In this document: positions 1 to 9,031 of the stretch, piece by piece | Layout: each line of letters begins with the position of its first letter | Numbering within the stretch: position 1 is the first letter of the stretch | DNA from: Pseudomonas synxantha | Lineage (GTDB): Bacteria > Pseudomonadota > Gammaproteobacteria > Pseudomonadales > Pseudomonadaceae | Direction of reading: 5' to 3' | Assembly: GCF_900105675.1 (NCBI RefSeq) | Contig: NZ_LT629786.1 | Location: 2,604,001 to 2,668,000 of the forward strand | Length of the DNA: 64,000 bases | Position numbers and translations under genes: made by a program | Notes under the pieces: generated by a model | The model's database searches: none | The model's input: the letters and a program-made list of their open reading frames with translations, nothing else | Told to the model about the DNA's origin: nothing

Positions 1-674
1 TGCACCACCAGCACGCGCTGGCGTGCCTCGGCCAGGCGCTGGCGATGGCGCAGCAGCTCGTCGATCCAGCCGGCGACCTTCAGCCCGAAGGTGGTCGGCA
101 ACGCCGGGATCGAGTGCGTCCTGGCGACCATCAGCGAATCACGGTGCGCATCGGCCAGCGTCGACAATTTGCCCAGCAAGGTTTCCAGGGCCTGGTCCAT
201 GGCGTCGAGGACATCGCGCATTTCCAGGGACTGGGCGGTGTCCTGGATGTCCTGGGTGGTGGCGCCGTAGTGCACGTATTCGCGGGCACTCGGGCTGCAG
301 TTCTTTTGCAGGGCGCTGAGCAATGGCATCAGCGAATGACCGGTAGCCGCCACGCCATCGGCCAACTGGCGCACATTGATGCCCGACAGCAACGCGGCTT
401 TTTCGATGTCCAGGGCCGCCTCACGCGGGATGATATTGACATCGGCCTGGGCCATGGCCAGTGCGGCTTCAACATCCAGCCAGCGTTGCAGGCGGCAATG
501 GCTGCAGAAGATCTTGCGGCTCTGCGGGCCGGCATAGCCTGAACCGTGGGTTTTCGAGTCGAGGATGTGGCTGTGTTCATGCCGGCACTGTTCGCCGTCA
601 TGACCCAGGCCCGGGTGTTCCGAACGTGCGGTGCAAGACGCACGGGCTGCCATTTCCAACGTTTGCGCATCCAT
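1..674 (-). CDS. flcB: Lyase of the fumarase/aspartase superfamily, FlcB-like (3' end cut by window)
   Basis: This gene runs off the window, so only about the first 224 codons are visible. The N-terminal half aligns by eye with the next upstream lyase: both have an S-(K/R)-x-H-G start region, a WLDVE-A-LA segment, an EYVHYG-TTQDI core segment and an ARTH-x(3)-LPTTFG segment. The start ATG at 674 shares its A with the upstream gene's stop (TGATG) and follows GGAGGG at 6 nt, so translation is probably coupled. Family members add or eliminate fumarate (or muconate) on N or S nucleophiles. The neighbours are a second lyase, two di-iron oxidases and an RND pump, which points to fluopsin C biosynthesis, where one lyase joins cysteine to fumarate and another releases fumarate. 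The letter 'B' comes from remembered gene order and is less certain than the pathway. A PcaB- or PurB-type activity remains possible. Confidence 0.72.
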   Translation of the reverse strand, partial: MDAQTLEMAARASCTARSEHPGLGHDGEQCRHEHSHILDSKTHGSGYAGPQSRKIFCSHCRLQRWLDVEAALAMAQADVNIIPREAALDIEKAALLSGINVRQLADGVAATGHSLMPLLSALQKNCSPSAREYVHYGATTQDIQDTAQSLEMRDVLDAMDQALETLLGKLSTLADAHRDSLMVARTHSIPALPTTFGLKVAGWIDELLRHRQRLAEARQRVLVV

Positions 675-2092
675 CACATACCCTCCATTGCGTACTGGGA
701 CTGACCGGTATTGCCTTGGGTTTCTACTAACCCTTCAAGACGGGGTATCGCTTTATTCGCCACCAGGTCGACCATGTCTGCCGCCAGCCCGGTGTAGGCC
801 GCCGGGTCAAGCAGGTCGTCCAGCACTTGGCGACTGAAACAGCCGTGCAGGCGCGAGTCGTTGAGCAGGGCTTCGCGAAAAGGACGACCCTCGACCTGGG
901 CCTGCTGGGCTATTTCGTGGACCAGCTGATGAGCCGTCTGCTTGCCGAACCGTGGCGCCAGCGCGAGCATGATGCGCTCCGACAGAATCAGCCCGCCGAG
1001 CATGTCGAGGTTGCTGCGCATGCGCGTTTCGCGCACATCCAGCCCGGCCAGCAGGACACCCTCCATACGGGCGAGCAAGGCGCCGGCGTAGATGAACAGC
1101 TCCGGCAAAGCCGCCCATTCAATGCGCCACGTGGTGCCGTCGCGCTCATGCAACTGGAACGCCGCATCAGTCAGCGCAAGCATCTGCGCGCGCACCAGCC
1201 GCGACAGCGCACTGATCAGGTCCACCGTCGACGGGTTCTGCTTGTGGGGCATGGTGCTGCTCCCCACCTGCCCTGCCCGGCGGCCTTCACGCACCTCATC
1301 GATCTCGGTGCGTTGCAGGTGGTAGATCTCATTGGCGACGCGGCCCAGGGTCGCCGACGCCTGGACCAGCAGCCACGCCGCCTCCAGGATGCGGTCGCGG
1401 GCGCTGTGCCAACTGCTCAACGGTGCCCCCAGGCCGAGACTTTCCAGGGTGCGGCGCTGCACCTCCAAACCCTGCGGGCCAAGCGCCGCCAGGGTGCCCA
1501 CGGCGCCGGTCAGGTTGCCCACCATGACACGGGCATACGCCTCGTCGAAGCGCTCGAGGTGGCGATCGATCTCATCGACCCACACCGCGACCTTGTAGCC
1601 AAACGTGGTGGGCAATGCTTGTTGCCCATGGGTGCGGGCGACCATCGGCGTGTGCTTGTGCCGCAGGGCGAGCGTGAGCAAATGCCCACGGATCGCGTGC
1701 AAGCGCTGCAACACCAGGCCCCAGGCATCGCGCACTTGCAGGATCAGCCCAGTGTCGAGGATGTCCTGGGTGGTCACGCCGTAATGCACGTACTCACCCC
1801 AGCCATCGGCGCACAAGGCCTCGAGGGCGCGAAGGGTCGGCACCAGGATATGCCCGGTCTCCATGCTCTGGCGCCCCAGGGCGTCGAGGTCCAGCAGTTC
1901 CACGCTGGCCACACGGGCGATTTCCCGCGCAGCTTCGTGAGGGATGATGCCCATCTGCGCCTGGGTGGCCGCCAGCGCTGTTTCTACATCGAGCCACTTC
2001 TGCACCTGACTGGCATCAGAGAAGATCGCGGCAAATTCCGGGGACGAGTAAGCGCCCCCGTGGATACGGGATTCAGTGATATGACTCGGCAT
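674..2092 (-). CDS. flcC: Lyase of the fumarase/aspartase superfamily, FlcC-like
   Basis: The 472-residue protein has normal length for the adenylosuccinate lyase/carboxymuconate cycloisomerase branch. It carries the superfamily signature GSSTMPHKQNP at residues 277-287, which holds the flexible catalytic loop. Upstream it has EYVHYGVTTQD (about 100-110) and ARTHGQQALP (about 152-161). It sits 30 bp after the FlcD-like gene and overlaps the next lyase by one base, so the four genes look like one operon. Two dissimilar lyases side by side fit a route in which one condenses an amino acid with fumarate and the other removes fumarate after oxidation. That is the reported logic of fluopsin C synthesis. 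The family call is seen directly. The pathway role is inferred from gene neighbourhood, and purine or protocatechuate metabolism would be expected in a different context. Confidence 0.75.
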   Translation of the reverse strand: MPSHITESRIHGGAYSSPEFAAIFSDASQVQKWLDVETALAATQAQMGIIPHEAAREIARVASVELLDLDALGRQSMETGHILVPTLRALEALCADGWGEYVHYGVTTQDILDTGLILQVRDAWGLVLQRLHAIRGHLLTLALRHKHTPMVARTHGQQALPTTFGYKVAVWVDEIDRHLERFDEAYARVMVGNLTGAVGTLAALGPQGLEVQRRTLESLGLGAPLSSWHSARDRILEAAWLLVQASATLGRVANEIYHLQRTEIDEVREGRRAGQVGSSTMPHKQNPSTVDLISALSRLVRAQMLALTDAAFQLHERDGTTWRIEWAALPELFIYAGALLARMEGVLLAGLDVRETRMRSNLDMLGGLILSERIMLALAPRFGKQTAHQLVHEIAQQAQVEGRPFREALLNDSRLHGCFSRQVLDDLLDPAAYTGLAADMVDLVANKAIPRLEGLVETQGNTGQSQYAMEGM

Positions 2093-2122
2093 GTCGGGTT
2101 ACTCGCGTTGTCCTAAGGAGGG

Positions 2123-3112
2123 CTACTTCACGCGCTGCATTGCTTCCCAGACCGCGTCGTAATAGGCCCGCTCCAGCCGGAAGTGTTCCGCCAGGGACGT
2201 GAGGAACGCGTTCTGGAAACCCAGGTCCGGGATACGCCGTGCAATCAGTGCCCATTCACGCTTGGCCCGGGGTGGCACCAGGCTGATATGCACTTCGTAG
2301 TACTCCGCGTCGTCCTGGCTCAAGCCCGCATTGCGCAAGGCGTTGTACAACTTGCCGTGGTTGCCGGGCACCACCAGCTCGGTGATGTAGAACACCGCCA
2401 GGCCCCAGCCGACATCGGGGTTGCGGAAACAGCGGGCACGGTTGTTCAGGTAGGCGATTTCCTCGGGCATCGTCGAGATGGCCTCGAAATCCGCGGTCAG
2501 GCCTATGGCAGCGAGAAGCTTGGCCAACAGCCGCGGATGGGAGCGCTGTTCGTCCTCTTCGCCCAGCTCACCGTAGAGATAACGGCCAAGGGCGGCCGCC
2601 TCGTCAACATCGGTCAGGTTGACCAACAGGTCGGCGGCATCCCGGTACAGGCGATAGGTGCGGAACCATTGGTGGCGCAGGAACACCTGCAGTTGCTCGC
2701 GGGACGCCTTGCCCTCAAACACATACTGCGACATCGGGTGGTTTTCCCGTGACTGCGCGGCAATCTGCTCTTCCAGGCGTTGCTGAAACGCGGCCTCGGA
2801 CAACGGCGAGGCCAGGTCCGCAGACGGCATGAAACGCTCTTGCACGCTATAGATGGCATTGGCCAGCCAGCGTCGGGTCGAGGCGGTGGCGACGTCATCG
2901 CTCAGCGACAGGATGTACAGCAATTGCTGGCACTGCGCCGCGTTCGCGGCATCGCCGCGCTGGCCCGACTCACACAGGGCACGCAGCATATTGGCGGCAA
3001 TTTCGATGCGATTGAACGTCGCATCCGGCTTCAGCGCTTCGGCCAACAGGCGGGCTTCAGCGGTGTGGATATTCTGCAATTGAGGCTGCGAGAAATTACG
3101 TGGGCTCATCAT
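2123..3112 (-). CDS. flcD: Haem-oxygenase-like di-iron oxidase (iron-containing redox enzyme family), FlcD-like
   Basis: This 329-residue protein is a paralogue of the FlcE-like neighbour. They share NHPMS, YGE-x(9)-H-P, YLNNR and a WGLA-x-x-Y helix. The probable iron ligands of this fold include Glu182 and His192 (E-x9-H) and His275. At the positions of the usual H-x3-D-x2-H motif, however, this copy has His275, Val279 and Arg282, so two ligands seem to be missing. Start choice: an ATG at 3121 has no ribosome binding site, while the ATG ATG pair at 3112/3109 follows GGAG, so 3112 is used and 3109 is equally possible. An A-rich stretch, AACAACAATAA, precedes the site. In the fluopsin pathway two iron enzymes decarboxylate, N-hydroxylate and excise a carbon from cysteine. 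Which step this one takes is not visible. Confidence 0.72.
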   Translation of the reverse strand: MMSPRNFSQPQLQNIHTAEARLLAEALKPDATFNRIEIAANMLRALCESGQRGDAANAAQCQQLLYILSLSDDVATASTRRWLANAIYSVQERFMPSADLASPLSEAAFQQRLEEQIAAQSRENHPMSQYVFEGKASREQLQVFLRHQWFRTYRLYRDAADLLVNLTDVDEAAALGRYLYGELGEEDEQRSHPRLLAKLLAAIGLTADFEAISTMPEEIAYLNNRARCFRNPDVGWGLAVFYITELVVPGNHGKLYNALRNAGLSQDDAEYYEVHISLVPPRAKREWALIARRIPDLGFQNAFLTSLAEHFRLERAYYDAVWEAMQRVK

Positions 3113-3149
3113 GTGCTCCATTATTGTTGTTTTAGGATCGCTGGGCGGT

Positions 3150-4145
3150 TCAGGCGTGCAGGCGCTGCGCCTGCATCTGCTGCCACAAGCTGTCGAAATA
3201 GGCCTTGTTGATTTCGAAGTGACGCTTGAGCGCGCGCATGAACGTGCGCTGAAAGCCCTCATCGCCGGCGAACTTGGCAATCAGCGCCCACATTTCCTCG
3301 GTGTCGATCTCATCCTGGGTGCCGTGCAGGCGGTGGAATTCGCTGGGCTGCTCTGGAACGTCGAGGCGCTGCAACAGCTCGTAGATGCGCCGGTGGTTGA
3401 CGCAACTGACAGACTCCACCGCATAGAGCAGCGCAAGGCCCCAGGCGACATCGGTGTGGCGCACGCAGCGAATGCGATTATTCAGGTAGGCTTTTTCCAG
3501 GGGATGCAACGCAGGAAAGTCGATGGCCAGCGGAATATCGAAATACTCCATCAGATGGGCCAGCATCGCCGGGTGCGAACGCTGCGGAGTCTCGGCCCCC
3601 GCTTCACCGTAAAGGTTGCGGTAGAACACCGAGGCATCCTCGATGGCCTCGAAGCGAAAGGCCAGCTCTGCCAGCAGGCTGTAAAAGTTGTAGGAGCGGG
3701 TCCAGTGGTGTTCCAGGAAGAAACGTACGTCTTGCACAGGCGGCGTACCTTGGAACAGGTGCACCGACATGGGGTGGTTGACCCGGCTGCGAGCGGCGAT
3801 TTCAGCGTCAACCAACTGTCGGAACTCATCCACCGGCAACGCGGTGAAGCCCGGCAGGTCGGCGGCGAACTCATCTTCGGCGCGGTAGACCTCACTGGCC
3901 ATCCAACGGCGGGTCGGCTCAGTGCGTGGATCGCCCGGAATGTGCAGTTGCAGCAGGGCTGCCTGGTAGTGGGCGTAGGCATCGGCATCCCCCGACAAGC
4001 CTTGCCGGGTCAGCGCGAGCAGTGCTTCCAGCGCGCGGGTGACCTGGGCGTAGTGGGCACCGGGTTCCAGGGCATTGACCATCAGCGTCGAGGCCGTGGT
4101 GAACAGATCGGAATCCGGGCGTTGTTGCAGGGCAGCAGTATCCAT
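3150..4145 (-). CDS. flcE: Haem-oxygenase-like di-iron oxidase, FlcE-like
   Basis: The 331-residue protein belongs to the iron-containing redox enzyme family. Candidate ligands are Glu160, Glu181 and His191 (spaced E-x9-H), and His274 with Asp278. The third position of H-x3-D-x2-H is Asp281 instead of His. It is the first gene of the four-gene biosynthetic unit, 37 bp upstream of the FlcD-like gene. Its ATG follows GAGGGG at 6 nt, and about 48 bp upstream lies a CueR-like promoter. A REPIN separates it from opmE, so the biosynthetic genes and the pump genes are probably separate transcripts under the same copper control. Family and paralogy with the next gene are clear. The assignment to fluopsin C relies on conserved gene order recalled from P. 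aeruginosa. Confidence 0.75.
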   Translation of the reverse strand: MDTAALQQRPDSDLFTTASTLMVNALEPGAHYAQVTRALEALLALTRQGLSGDADAYAHYQAALLQLHIPGDPRTEPTRRWMASEVYRAEDEFAADLPGFTALPVDEFRQLVDAEIAARSRVNHPMSVHLFQGTPPVQDVRFFLEHHWTRSYNFYSLLAELAFRFEAIEDASVFYRNLYGEAGAETPQRSHPAMLAHLMEYFDIPLAIDFPALHPLEKAYLNNRIRCVRHTDVAWGLALLYAVESVSCVNHRRIYELLQRLDVPEQPSEFHRLHGTQDEIDTEEMWALIAKFAGDEGFQRTFMRALKRHFEINKAYFDSLWQQMQAQRLHA

Positions 4146-4193
4146 TGATAACCCCTCGATTCTTGTTTTTGTGATTTGGCGTACTCGAAGAAA

Positions 4194-4224
4194 AGGCTAA
4201 AGGTTCCTCTAGTGGCAAGGTCAA
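4194..4224 (-). promoter_or_regulatory. CueR-like (MerR-type) promoter of the flc operon
   Basis: On the minus strand this reads TTGACC (-35), a 19-bp spacer beginning TTGCC, then TAGCCT (-10). The long 19-bp spacer and the TTGACCTTGCC left arm are hallmarks of promoters activated by MerR-family copper sensors. The right arm (GGAACCTT) departs from the textbook GGAAGGT. The -10 ends about 48 bp before the FlcE-like start codon. Confidence 0.65.
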
Positions 4225-4280
4225 TACCTGTAGGAAATTTCTTTTCCCAATGGACATTTACCTGGCGTGTGGAGAGCAAA

Positions 4281-4372
4281 ATGTGGGAGGGGGCTTGCTC
4301 CCGATGGCAGTGGGTCAGTGCCAGATGTACTGACTGACCCGCCGCCATCGGGAGCAAGCCCCCTCCCACATT
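4281..4372. repeat. REPIN (two inverted REPs)
   Basis: Two REP units in inverted orientation: ATGTGGGAGGGGGCTTGCTC at the left and its complement at the right, around a short variable middle. It lies in the 261-bp gap between opmE and the FlcE-like gene, both on the minus strand. Confidence 0.95.
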
Positions 4373-4406
4373 TGCACTGCCGTGCTGTGTTTTTGCTCGG
4401 CTGGGG

Positions 4407-5858
4407 CTAACGCAGCGCCGCAGCCCCACTGCAAGCCTGCCCCGCCTGCTCACAAATCTGCCAGCCACCGCCCAGCGCCTTGTAGATCCCGACCACCGCC
4501 AAGCGCTGCTGGGTGCGCGCCGCCGTTAACGCACGGCGGCTGGTGAAGTCGGCACGTTCGGCCTCAAGCACATCCAGATACATGCCCTCGCCTTCGGCAA
4601 ACCGCGTGCGCGCAAACCTGGCCGCTTCGCGGTTGGCTGCCGCCTCCAGCAGCCGCAAGCCCAGGGTGCTGCCTGCGGCACTGTTGGCCTGGAACGCATC
4701 GTCGGTTTCCTGCAGGGCACGCAATACGGTCTGGTCGTAGGCGATCAACGCAGCCTGGGCACGCGCCTCGCTGGCGGCGATCCGCGCGCGCACGCGTCCA
4801 GTGTCCAGCAGCGACCAGCGAATCACCGGGGCGATAAAGTTCGACTGCATGCCTGCATCGCCCAGGGAGCCGAGGCTTCCGGCCAGTAGCCCGATGGAGC
4901 CCTGCACCTGGATATCGGGATACAAACCAGCGGTTTCTACACCTATTTGTGCGGTCTCAGCCGCCAGGGTGCGTTCGGCCGCGGCAATATCGGCGCGCCG
5001 GGCCAACAAGCCGGCCGGGTCACCGACTTGCAGGGTGCGCAGGCTCAAAGTCTCACGACCGGGTCTGGCCTGCGGTGGCTTGAATCCTTGCGGCGCCTGC
5101 CCCAGCAGCACCGCCAACGCGTTGGTGGAGGTTGCGCGACGCCGCTCAAGGTCGGGCGCTACCGCCTCGACATTGCGCAGCAAAGCCTCGGCACGCAGCC
5201 GGTCGAACTCGGTGGCAGCGCCGACGCTGACCAGATGCTGCACCAGGCCCAAGCTGTCGCGCTGGCTCTGGCTGATGTCAGCGACCACCGCTTGTTCAGC
5301 TTCGATTCCTTGCAACTCAAACCAGGTGGCGGCAACGGTGGCCGCGACGCTCGCCTGCACACTGCGCAGCAACGCCTGGCGTGACCCGGCCTGGGCCTGC
5401 GCCACCTCAACCGAGCGTCGCACGCGGCCAAACAGGTCGATTTCCCAGGCCGCATCCAGGGCCGCACGGGTGGTTTCAATGGAGCGCTGCTCGCCAGATG
5501 GCGTCTCGACCTCACTGCGCCGTCGGTGCTCATAACCGAGGGCGGCACCGCCGCTGGGCAAGAACCCTTGGCGGCTTTCGCGCAGCATCGCCTTGGCTTC
5601 GTCCAGGCGTGCGGCGGCGATGCCGATGTCATGGTTGGCTGCCAACGCCTGCTGGATCAATTGGCTGAGAGCGGGCTCGTCGAACACCTGCCACCACTGT
5701 GCCTCGACCTCGCCGATACCGAGACCAGCGACGGGCGCGCCGAAGCTCGCCGGGCGCTGCGCGGCAGGCAACACAGGGGCGGAATAATCAGGGCCTACCG
5801 AGGCGCAGCCGGCCATCAGCAGCAACGGCAACAGCAACACTGGATAAGACAGTCTCAT
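4407..5858 (-). CDS. opmE: RND pump outer-membrane lipoprotein channel, OpmE-like
   Basis: This is a 483-residue member of the OprM/NodT/TolC-like outer-membrane factor family. It opens with a lipoprotein signal, MRLSYPVLLLPLLLMAGC, with the acylated cysteine at 18. Two outer-membrane-efflux repeats follow, including QAALIAYDQTVLRALQETDDA in the second half. It forms the exit duct for the MexQ/MexP-like pump encoded just upstream, and its start overlaps the end of that pump gene by four bases (ATGA), so translation is coupled. Length and placement match OpmE of the MexPQ-OpmE system, the copper-induced pump beside the fluopsin genes of P. aeruginosa. OprN-type assignment cannot be excluded from sequence alone. 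Confidence 0.85.
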   Translation of the reverse strand: MRLSYPVLLLPLLLMAGCASVGPDYSAPVLPAAQRPASFGAPVAGLGIGEVEAQWWQVFDEPALSQLIQQALAANHDIGIAAARLDEAKAMLRESRQGFLPSGGAALGYEHRRRSEVETPSGEQRSIETTRAALDAAWEIDLFGRVRRSVEVAQAQAGSRQALLRSVQASVAATVAATWFELQGIEAEQAVVADISQSQRDSLGLVQHLVSVGAATEFDRLRAEALLRNVEAVAPDLERRRATSTNALAVLLGQAPQGFKPPQARPGRETLSLRTLQVGDPAGLLARRADIAAAERTLAAETAQIGVETAGLYPDIQVQGSIGLLAGSLGSLGDAGMQSNFIAPVIRWSLLDTGRVRARIAASEARAQAALIAYDQTVLRALQETDDAFQANSAAGSTLGLRLLEAAANREAARFARTRFAEGEGMYLDVLEAERADFTSRRALTAARTQQRLAVVGIYKALGGGWQICEQAGQACSGAAALR

Positions 5859-8800
5859 GATGCACGCTCCTCCAACTGCAACTTCGGACTCGACCCCTGA
5901 CGCTCCACGCGCAGCGCCAGGCTGCGCATCACCACGTAGAACACCGGGGTGAGGAACAGCCCGAACAGCGTCACCCCGAGCATGCCGGCAAACACCGCGA
6001 CGCCCATGGCATGGCGCATCTCGGCCCCGGCGCCGCTGGCAAATACCAGCGGCACCACGCCGGCGATAAACGCCAGTGAGGTCATCAGAATCGGCCGCAA
6101 GCGCAATTGGCAGGCGTGGATAACCGCCTCCAGCGGGCTGGCGCCTTCGGCTTCGAGACTGCGGGCAAACTCGACAATCAGGATGGCGTTCTTCGCCGCC
6201 AGCCCGACCAGCACCACCAGCCCGATCTGCACGAACACGTTGTTGTCACCCTCCACCAGCCACACGCCGATAATTGCGCTGAGCAGGCACATGGGCACGA
6301 TCAGCAAGACCGCCAACGGCAGCAGCCAGCTGTTGTACTGCGCCGCGAGGATCAAATAAGCGAGCAACACACACAGCGGGAAAATAAACAGCGCCGACGA
6401 CCCGGCGAGCTTTTGCTGGTAGGTCAAGTCCGTCCATTCATAGGTCACACCTTCGGGCAGCACCTCCTGCGCCAGGCGCTCCATCAGCGCGACAGCCTGC
6501 CCGGAGCTGACGCCCGGCATCGCCCCGCCGGAGATATCCGCCGAGGGATAGCCGTTGTAGTGAATCACACGGTCAGGGCCGGAACCCGGGGTGACGGTGA
6601 CAAACGCCGACAACGGCAGCATGTCCCCGGCGGCATTGCGCACTTGCAGGCGGCCGATGGCTTCGGCCTGCATGCGGTGGTCCGCATCGGCCTGGGCGGT
6701 GACCTTGTAGGTGCGGCCGAAACGATTGAAGTCGTTGACATACAGCGACCCGAGGTAGACCTGCAGTGACTCGAATACATCCGCCAGGCGCACACCCTGG
6801 CTCTTGACCTGGGTGCGGTCGATATCCACATTCAGCTGCGGCGCGTTGACGTCCAGGCTGGTCATCAAGCCGGCGACCTGGCCCGACTCGGTGGCCTTGG
6901 TCATCAGCACCTGGGTCTGCTGCACCAACGCCTCAAGCCCTACTCCGCCACGGTCCTCGACCTGCAGCTTGAAACCACCGGTGACACCAAGGCCAGGCAC
7001 CGGCGGCGGCGGGAACACGCCGAGGAAACCGTCGGGAATGCTCGCGAACTTCGCTTGCAGGCGCCCGGCGATGGCGACCGCGGCCATGTCCGGCGAGGTT
7101 CGCTCCTTGAACGGATCGAGCATTACGAACATCACCGCCGCATTCGGTACGTTGACGAAGCCGTTGACCGACAGTCCCGGGAACGCCACCACGCTTTCCA
7201 CTCCCGGTTCGTCCAGGGCGATTTTCGACATTTGCCGCACCACCGCGTCGGTACGATCCAGCGACGCCGAGTTGGGCAATTGGGCAATGCCGACCAGGTA
7301 GTATTTGTCTTGCATCGGCACAAAACCCGCCGGCACAGCGTTGAAGCCGAACCAGGTCAGCGCGAGTAATCCGCAATAGGCCACCAGCGCCACGCCGCGA
7401 CGGCCGACAACCTTGCGCACCGTGCTGCCATACGCCTGCGGCGCACGCTGGAACGGCCGGCCCAGCACCTCCAGCAGGCGCACGGCGCGACCGCGCAGGC
7501 TGCGCGGCTCATGTACCACGGCGGCACCTCGTGGGCGCAGCAACAGGCCGGCCAACGCCGGGCTGAGGGTCAACGAGTTGACCGCCGAGAGGATCGTCGA
7601 AATCGCGATGGTCAGCGCAAACTGCCGGTAGAACTCACCTTGCAATCCACTGAGGAACGCCGTGGGGATGAACACCGCAGCCAGCACCGAGGTAATCGCA
7701 ATGATGGGGCCGGTGACCTCGCCCATCGCACGCCGCGCAGCTTGCGTGGGCTCCTCGCCGTTCTCGATATGCCGCTCGACGTTCTCGACCACCACGATGG
7801 CATCGTCGACCACAATGCCGATCGACAGCACCAGGCCGAACAACGACAAAGTATTCAGGGAAAAGCCCATCAGGTGCATGACCGCGAAGGTGCCGATGAT
7901 CGACACCGGCACGGCCATCAACGGGATCAGCGACGCACGCCAGTTGCGCAGGAACACCACCACCACGATGACCACCAGCAGGATCGCTTCCATCAGGGTG
8001 ATCGCGACTGACTCCAGCGAAGCGCGCACAAACACCGTGGGGTCATAGGCAATCCGCGACACCAGCCCTTCAGGGAAGTTGGCCTGCAGGCGCTGCATGG
8101 TATCGCGCACTGCCTGCGCTACATCGAGGGCGTTGGCGCCCGGGCTCTGGATGATCTGCAAGGCCACCGCCGGCTCGCCGTCCAACAGGCTGCGCAGCGC
8201 GTAGGCGTCGGCGCCCATTTCGATACGGGCCACATCACGCAGGCGCGTGACCTGGCCGTTATCGCCGGTGCGGATGATGATGTCGCCAAATTGCTCTTCG
8301 TCCGTCAGCCGCCCGAGGGTATTGACCGTGACTTGGAAGGCCGCGCTGGAATCCGGTGCCTGGCCGACCGAGCCGGCCGCCACTTGCACGTTCTGCTCGC
8401 GCACCGCGGCAATCACATCGCCGGCGGTCAAGCCACGGGCGGCGATCAGGTCCGGGTCGAGCCACAAGCGCATGCTGTATTCACCCGCGCCCCATACCAG
8501 CACGTCGTTGATCCCCGGCAGGCGCGACAGCTCGTCACGCACCTGGAGGTAGGCATAGTTGGAGATGTACAGCGGGTCATAACGTTTGTCGGGGGACAGC
8601 AGGTGGACCACCATGAGAATGTCCGGCGAGGTCTTTTGCGTGACCACGCCGAGGCGCTGCACCTCCTCGGGCAAGCGCGGCAAGGCCCGCGACACACGGT
8701 TCTGCACCTGGATCTGCGCCATGTCGGCGTTGGTGCCCTGGGTGAAGGTCGCAGTCAGGATCATGCGGCCATCGGTGGCCGACTGCGAGGTCATGTACAA

Positions 8801-9031
8801 CATGCCCTCGACCCCGGTGATCACCTGTTCCAATGGCGCCGCCACCGTCTCGGCGATCACCTGCGGATTGGCCCCGGGATAGGACGCGGTGACCTGCACC
8901 GTGGGCGGCGTGACCGCGGGGTATTCACTCAGCGGCAGATGAAAGAAGGCCACAATGCCGCCGATCATCATCAACACCGACAGGACAATGGCGAAGATTG
9001 GCCGATCAATGAAAAAGCGTGGGAAGCTCAT
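5855..9031 (-). CDS. mexQ: RND multidrug efflux transporter, MexQ-like
   Basis: The 1058-residue inner-membrane proton/drug antiporter is of the HAE1 (AcrB/MexF) family. It begins MSFPRFFIDRPIFAIVLSV, the usual first transmembrane helix. The proton-relay aspartates are present in GIVVDDAIVVVENVER (near residue 407), with the large periplasmic porter loops on both sides of the duplicated 6-helix halves. It pairs with the adaptor upstream and the channel downstream, with 4-bp overlaps on both sides, and acts across the whole envelope. By sequence it is closest to the MexF/MexQ branch. Gene order with two lyases and two di-iron oxidases favours MexQ and suggests it exports the copper-binding product or protects against it. 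Substrate is inferred only. Confidence 0.85.
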   Translation of the reverse strand: MSFPRFFIDRPIFAIVLSVLMMIGGIVAFFHLPLSEYPAVTPPTVQVTASYPGANPQVIAETVAAPLEQVITGVEGMLYMTSQSATDGRMILTATFTQGTNADMAQIQVQNRVSRALPRLPEEVQRLGVVTQKTSPDILMVVHLLSPDKRYDPLYISNYAYLQVRDELSRLPGINDVLVWGAGEYSMRLWLDPDLIAARGLTAGDVIAAVREQNVQVAAGSVGQAPDSSAAFQVTVNTLGRLTDEEQFGDIIIRTGDNGQVTRLRDVARIEMGADAYALRSLLDGEPAVALQIIQSPGANALDVAQAVRDTMQRLQANFPEGLVSRIAYDPTVFVRASLESVAITLMEAILLVVIVVVVFLRNWRASLIPLMAVPVSIIGTFAVMHLMGFSLNTLSLFGLVLSIGIVVDDAIVVVENVERHIENGEEPTQAARRAMGEVTGPIIAITSVLAAVFIPTAFLSGLQGEFYRQFALTIAISTILSAVNSLTLSPALAGLLLRPRGAAVVHEPRSLRGRAVRLLEVLGRPFQRAPQAYGSTVRKVVGRRGVALVAYCGLLALTWFGFNAVPAGFVPMQDKYYLVGIAQLPNSASLDRTDAVVRQMSKIALDEPGVESVVAFPGLSVNGFVNVPNAAVMFVMLDPFKERTSPDMAAVAIAGRLQAKFASIPDGFLGVFPPPPVPGLGVTGGFKLQVEDRGGVGLEALVQQTQVLMTKATESGQVAGLMTSLDVNAPQLNVDIDRTQVKSQGVRLADVFESLQVYLGSLYVNDFNRFGRTYKVTAQADADHRMQAEAIGRLQVRNAAGDMLPLSAFVTVTPGSGPDRVIHYNGYPSADISGGAMPGVSSGQAVALMERLAQEVLPEGVTYEWTDLTYQQKLAGSSALFIFPLCVLLAYLILAAQYNSWLLPLAVLLIVPMCLLSAIIGVWLVEGDNNVFVQIGLVVLVGLAAKNAILIVEFARSLEAEGASPLEAVIHACQLRLRPILMTSLAFIAGVVPLVFASGAGAEMRHAMGVAVFAGMLGVTLFGLFLTPVFYVVMRSLALRVERQGSSPKLQLEERAS

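Noticed and set aside
827..2116. Long plus-strand open frame of 429 codons opposite the FlcC-like lyase
   Set aside because: It mirrors the lyase gene. The minus-strand product has full family motifs, while this frame has none.
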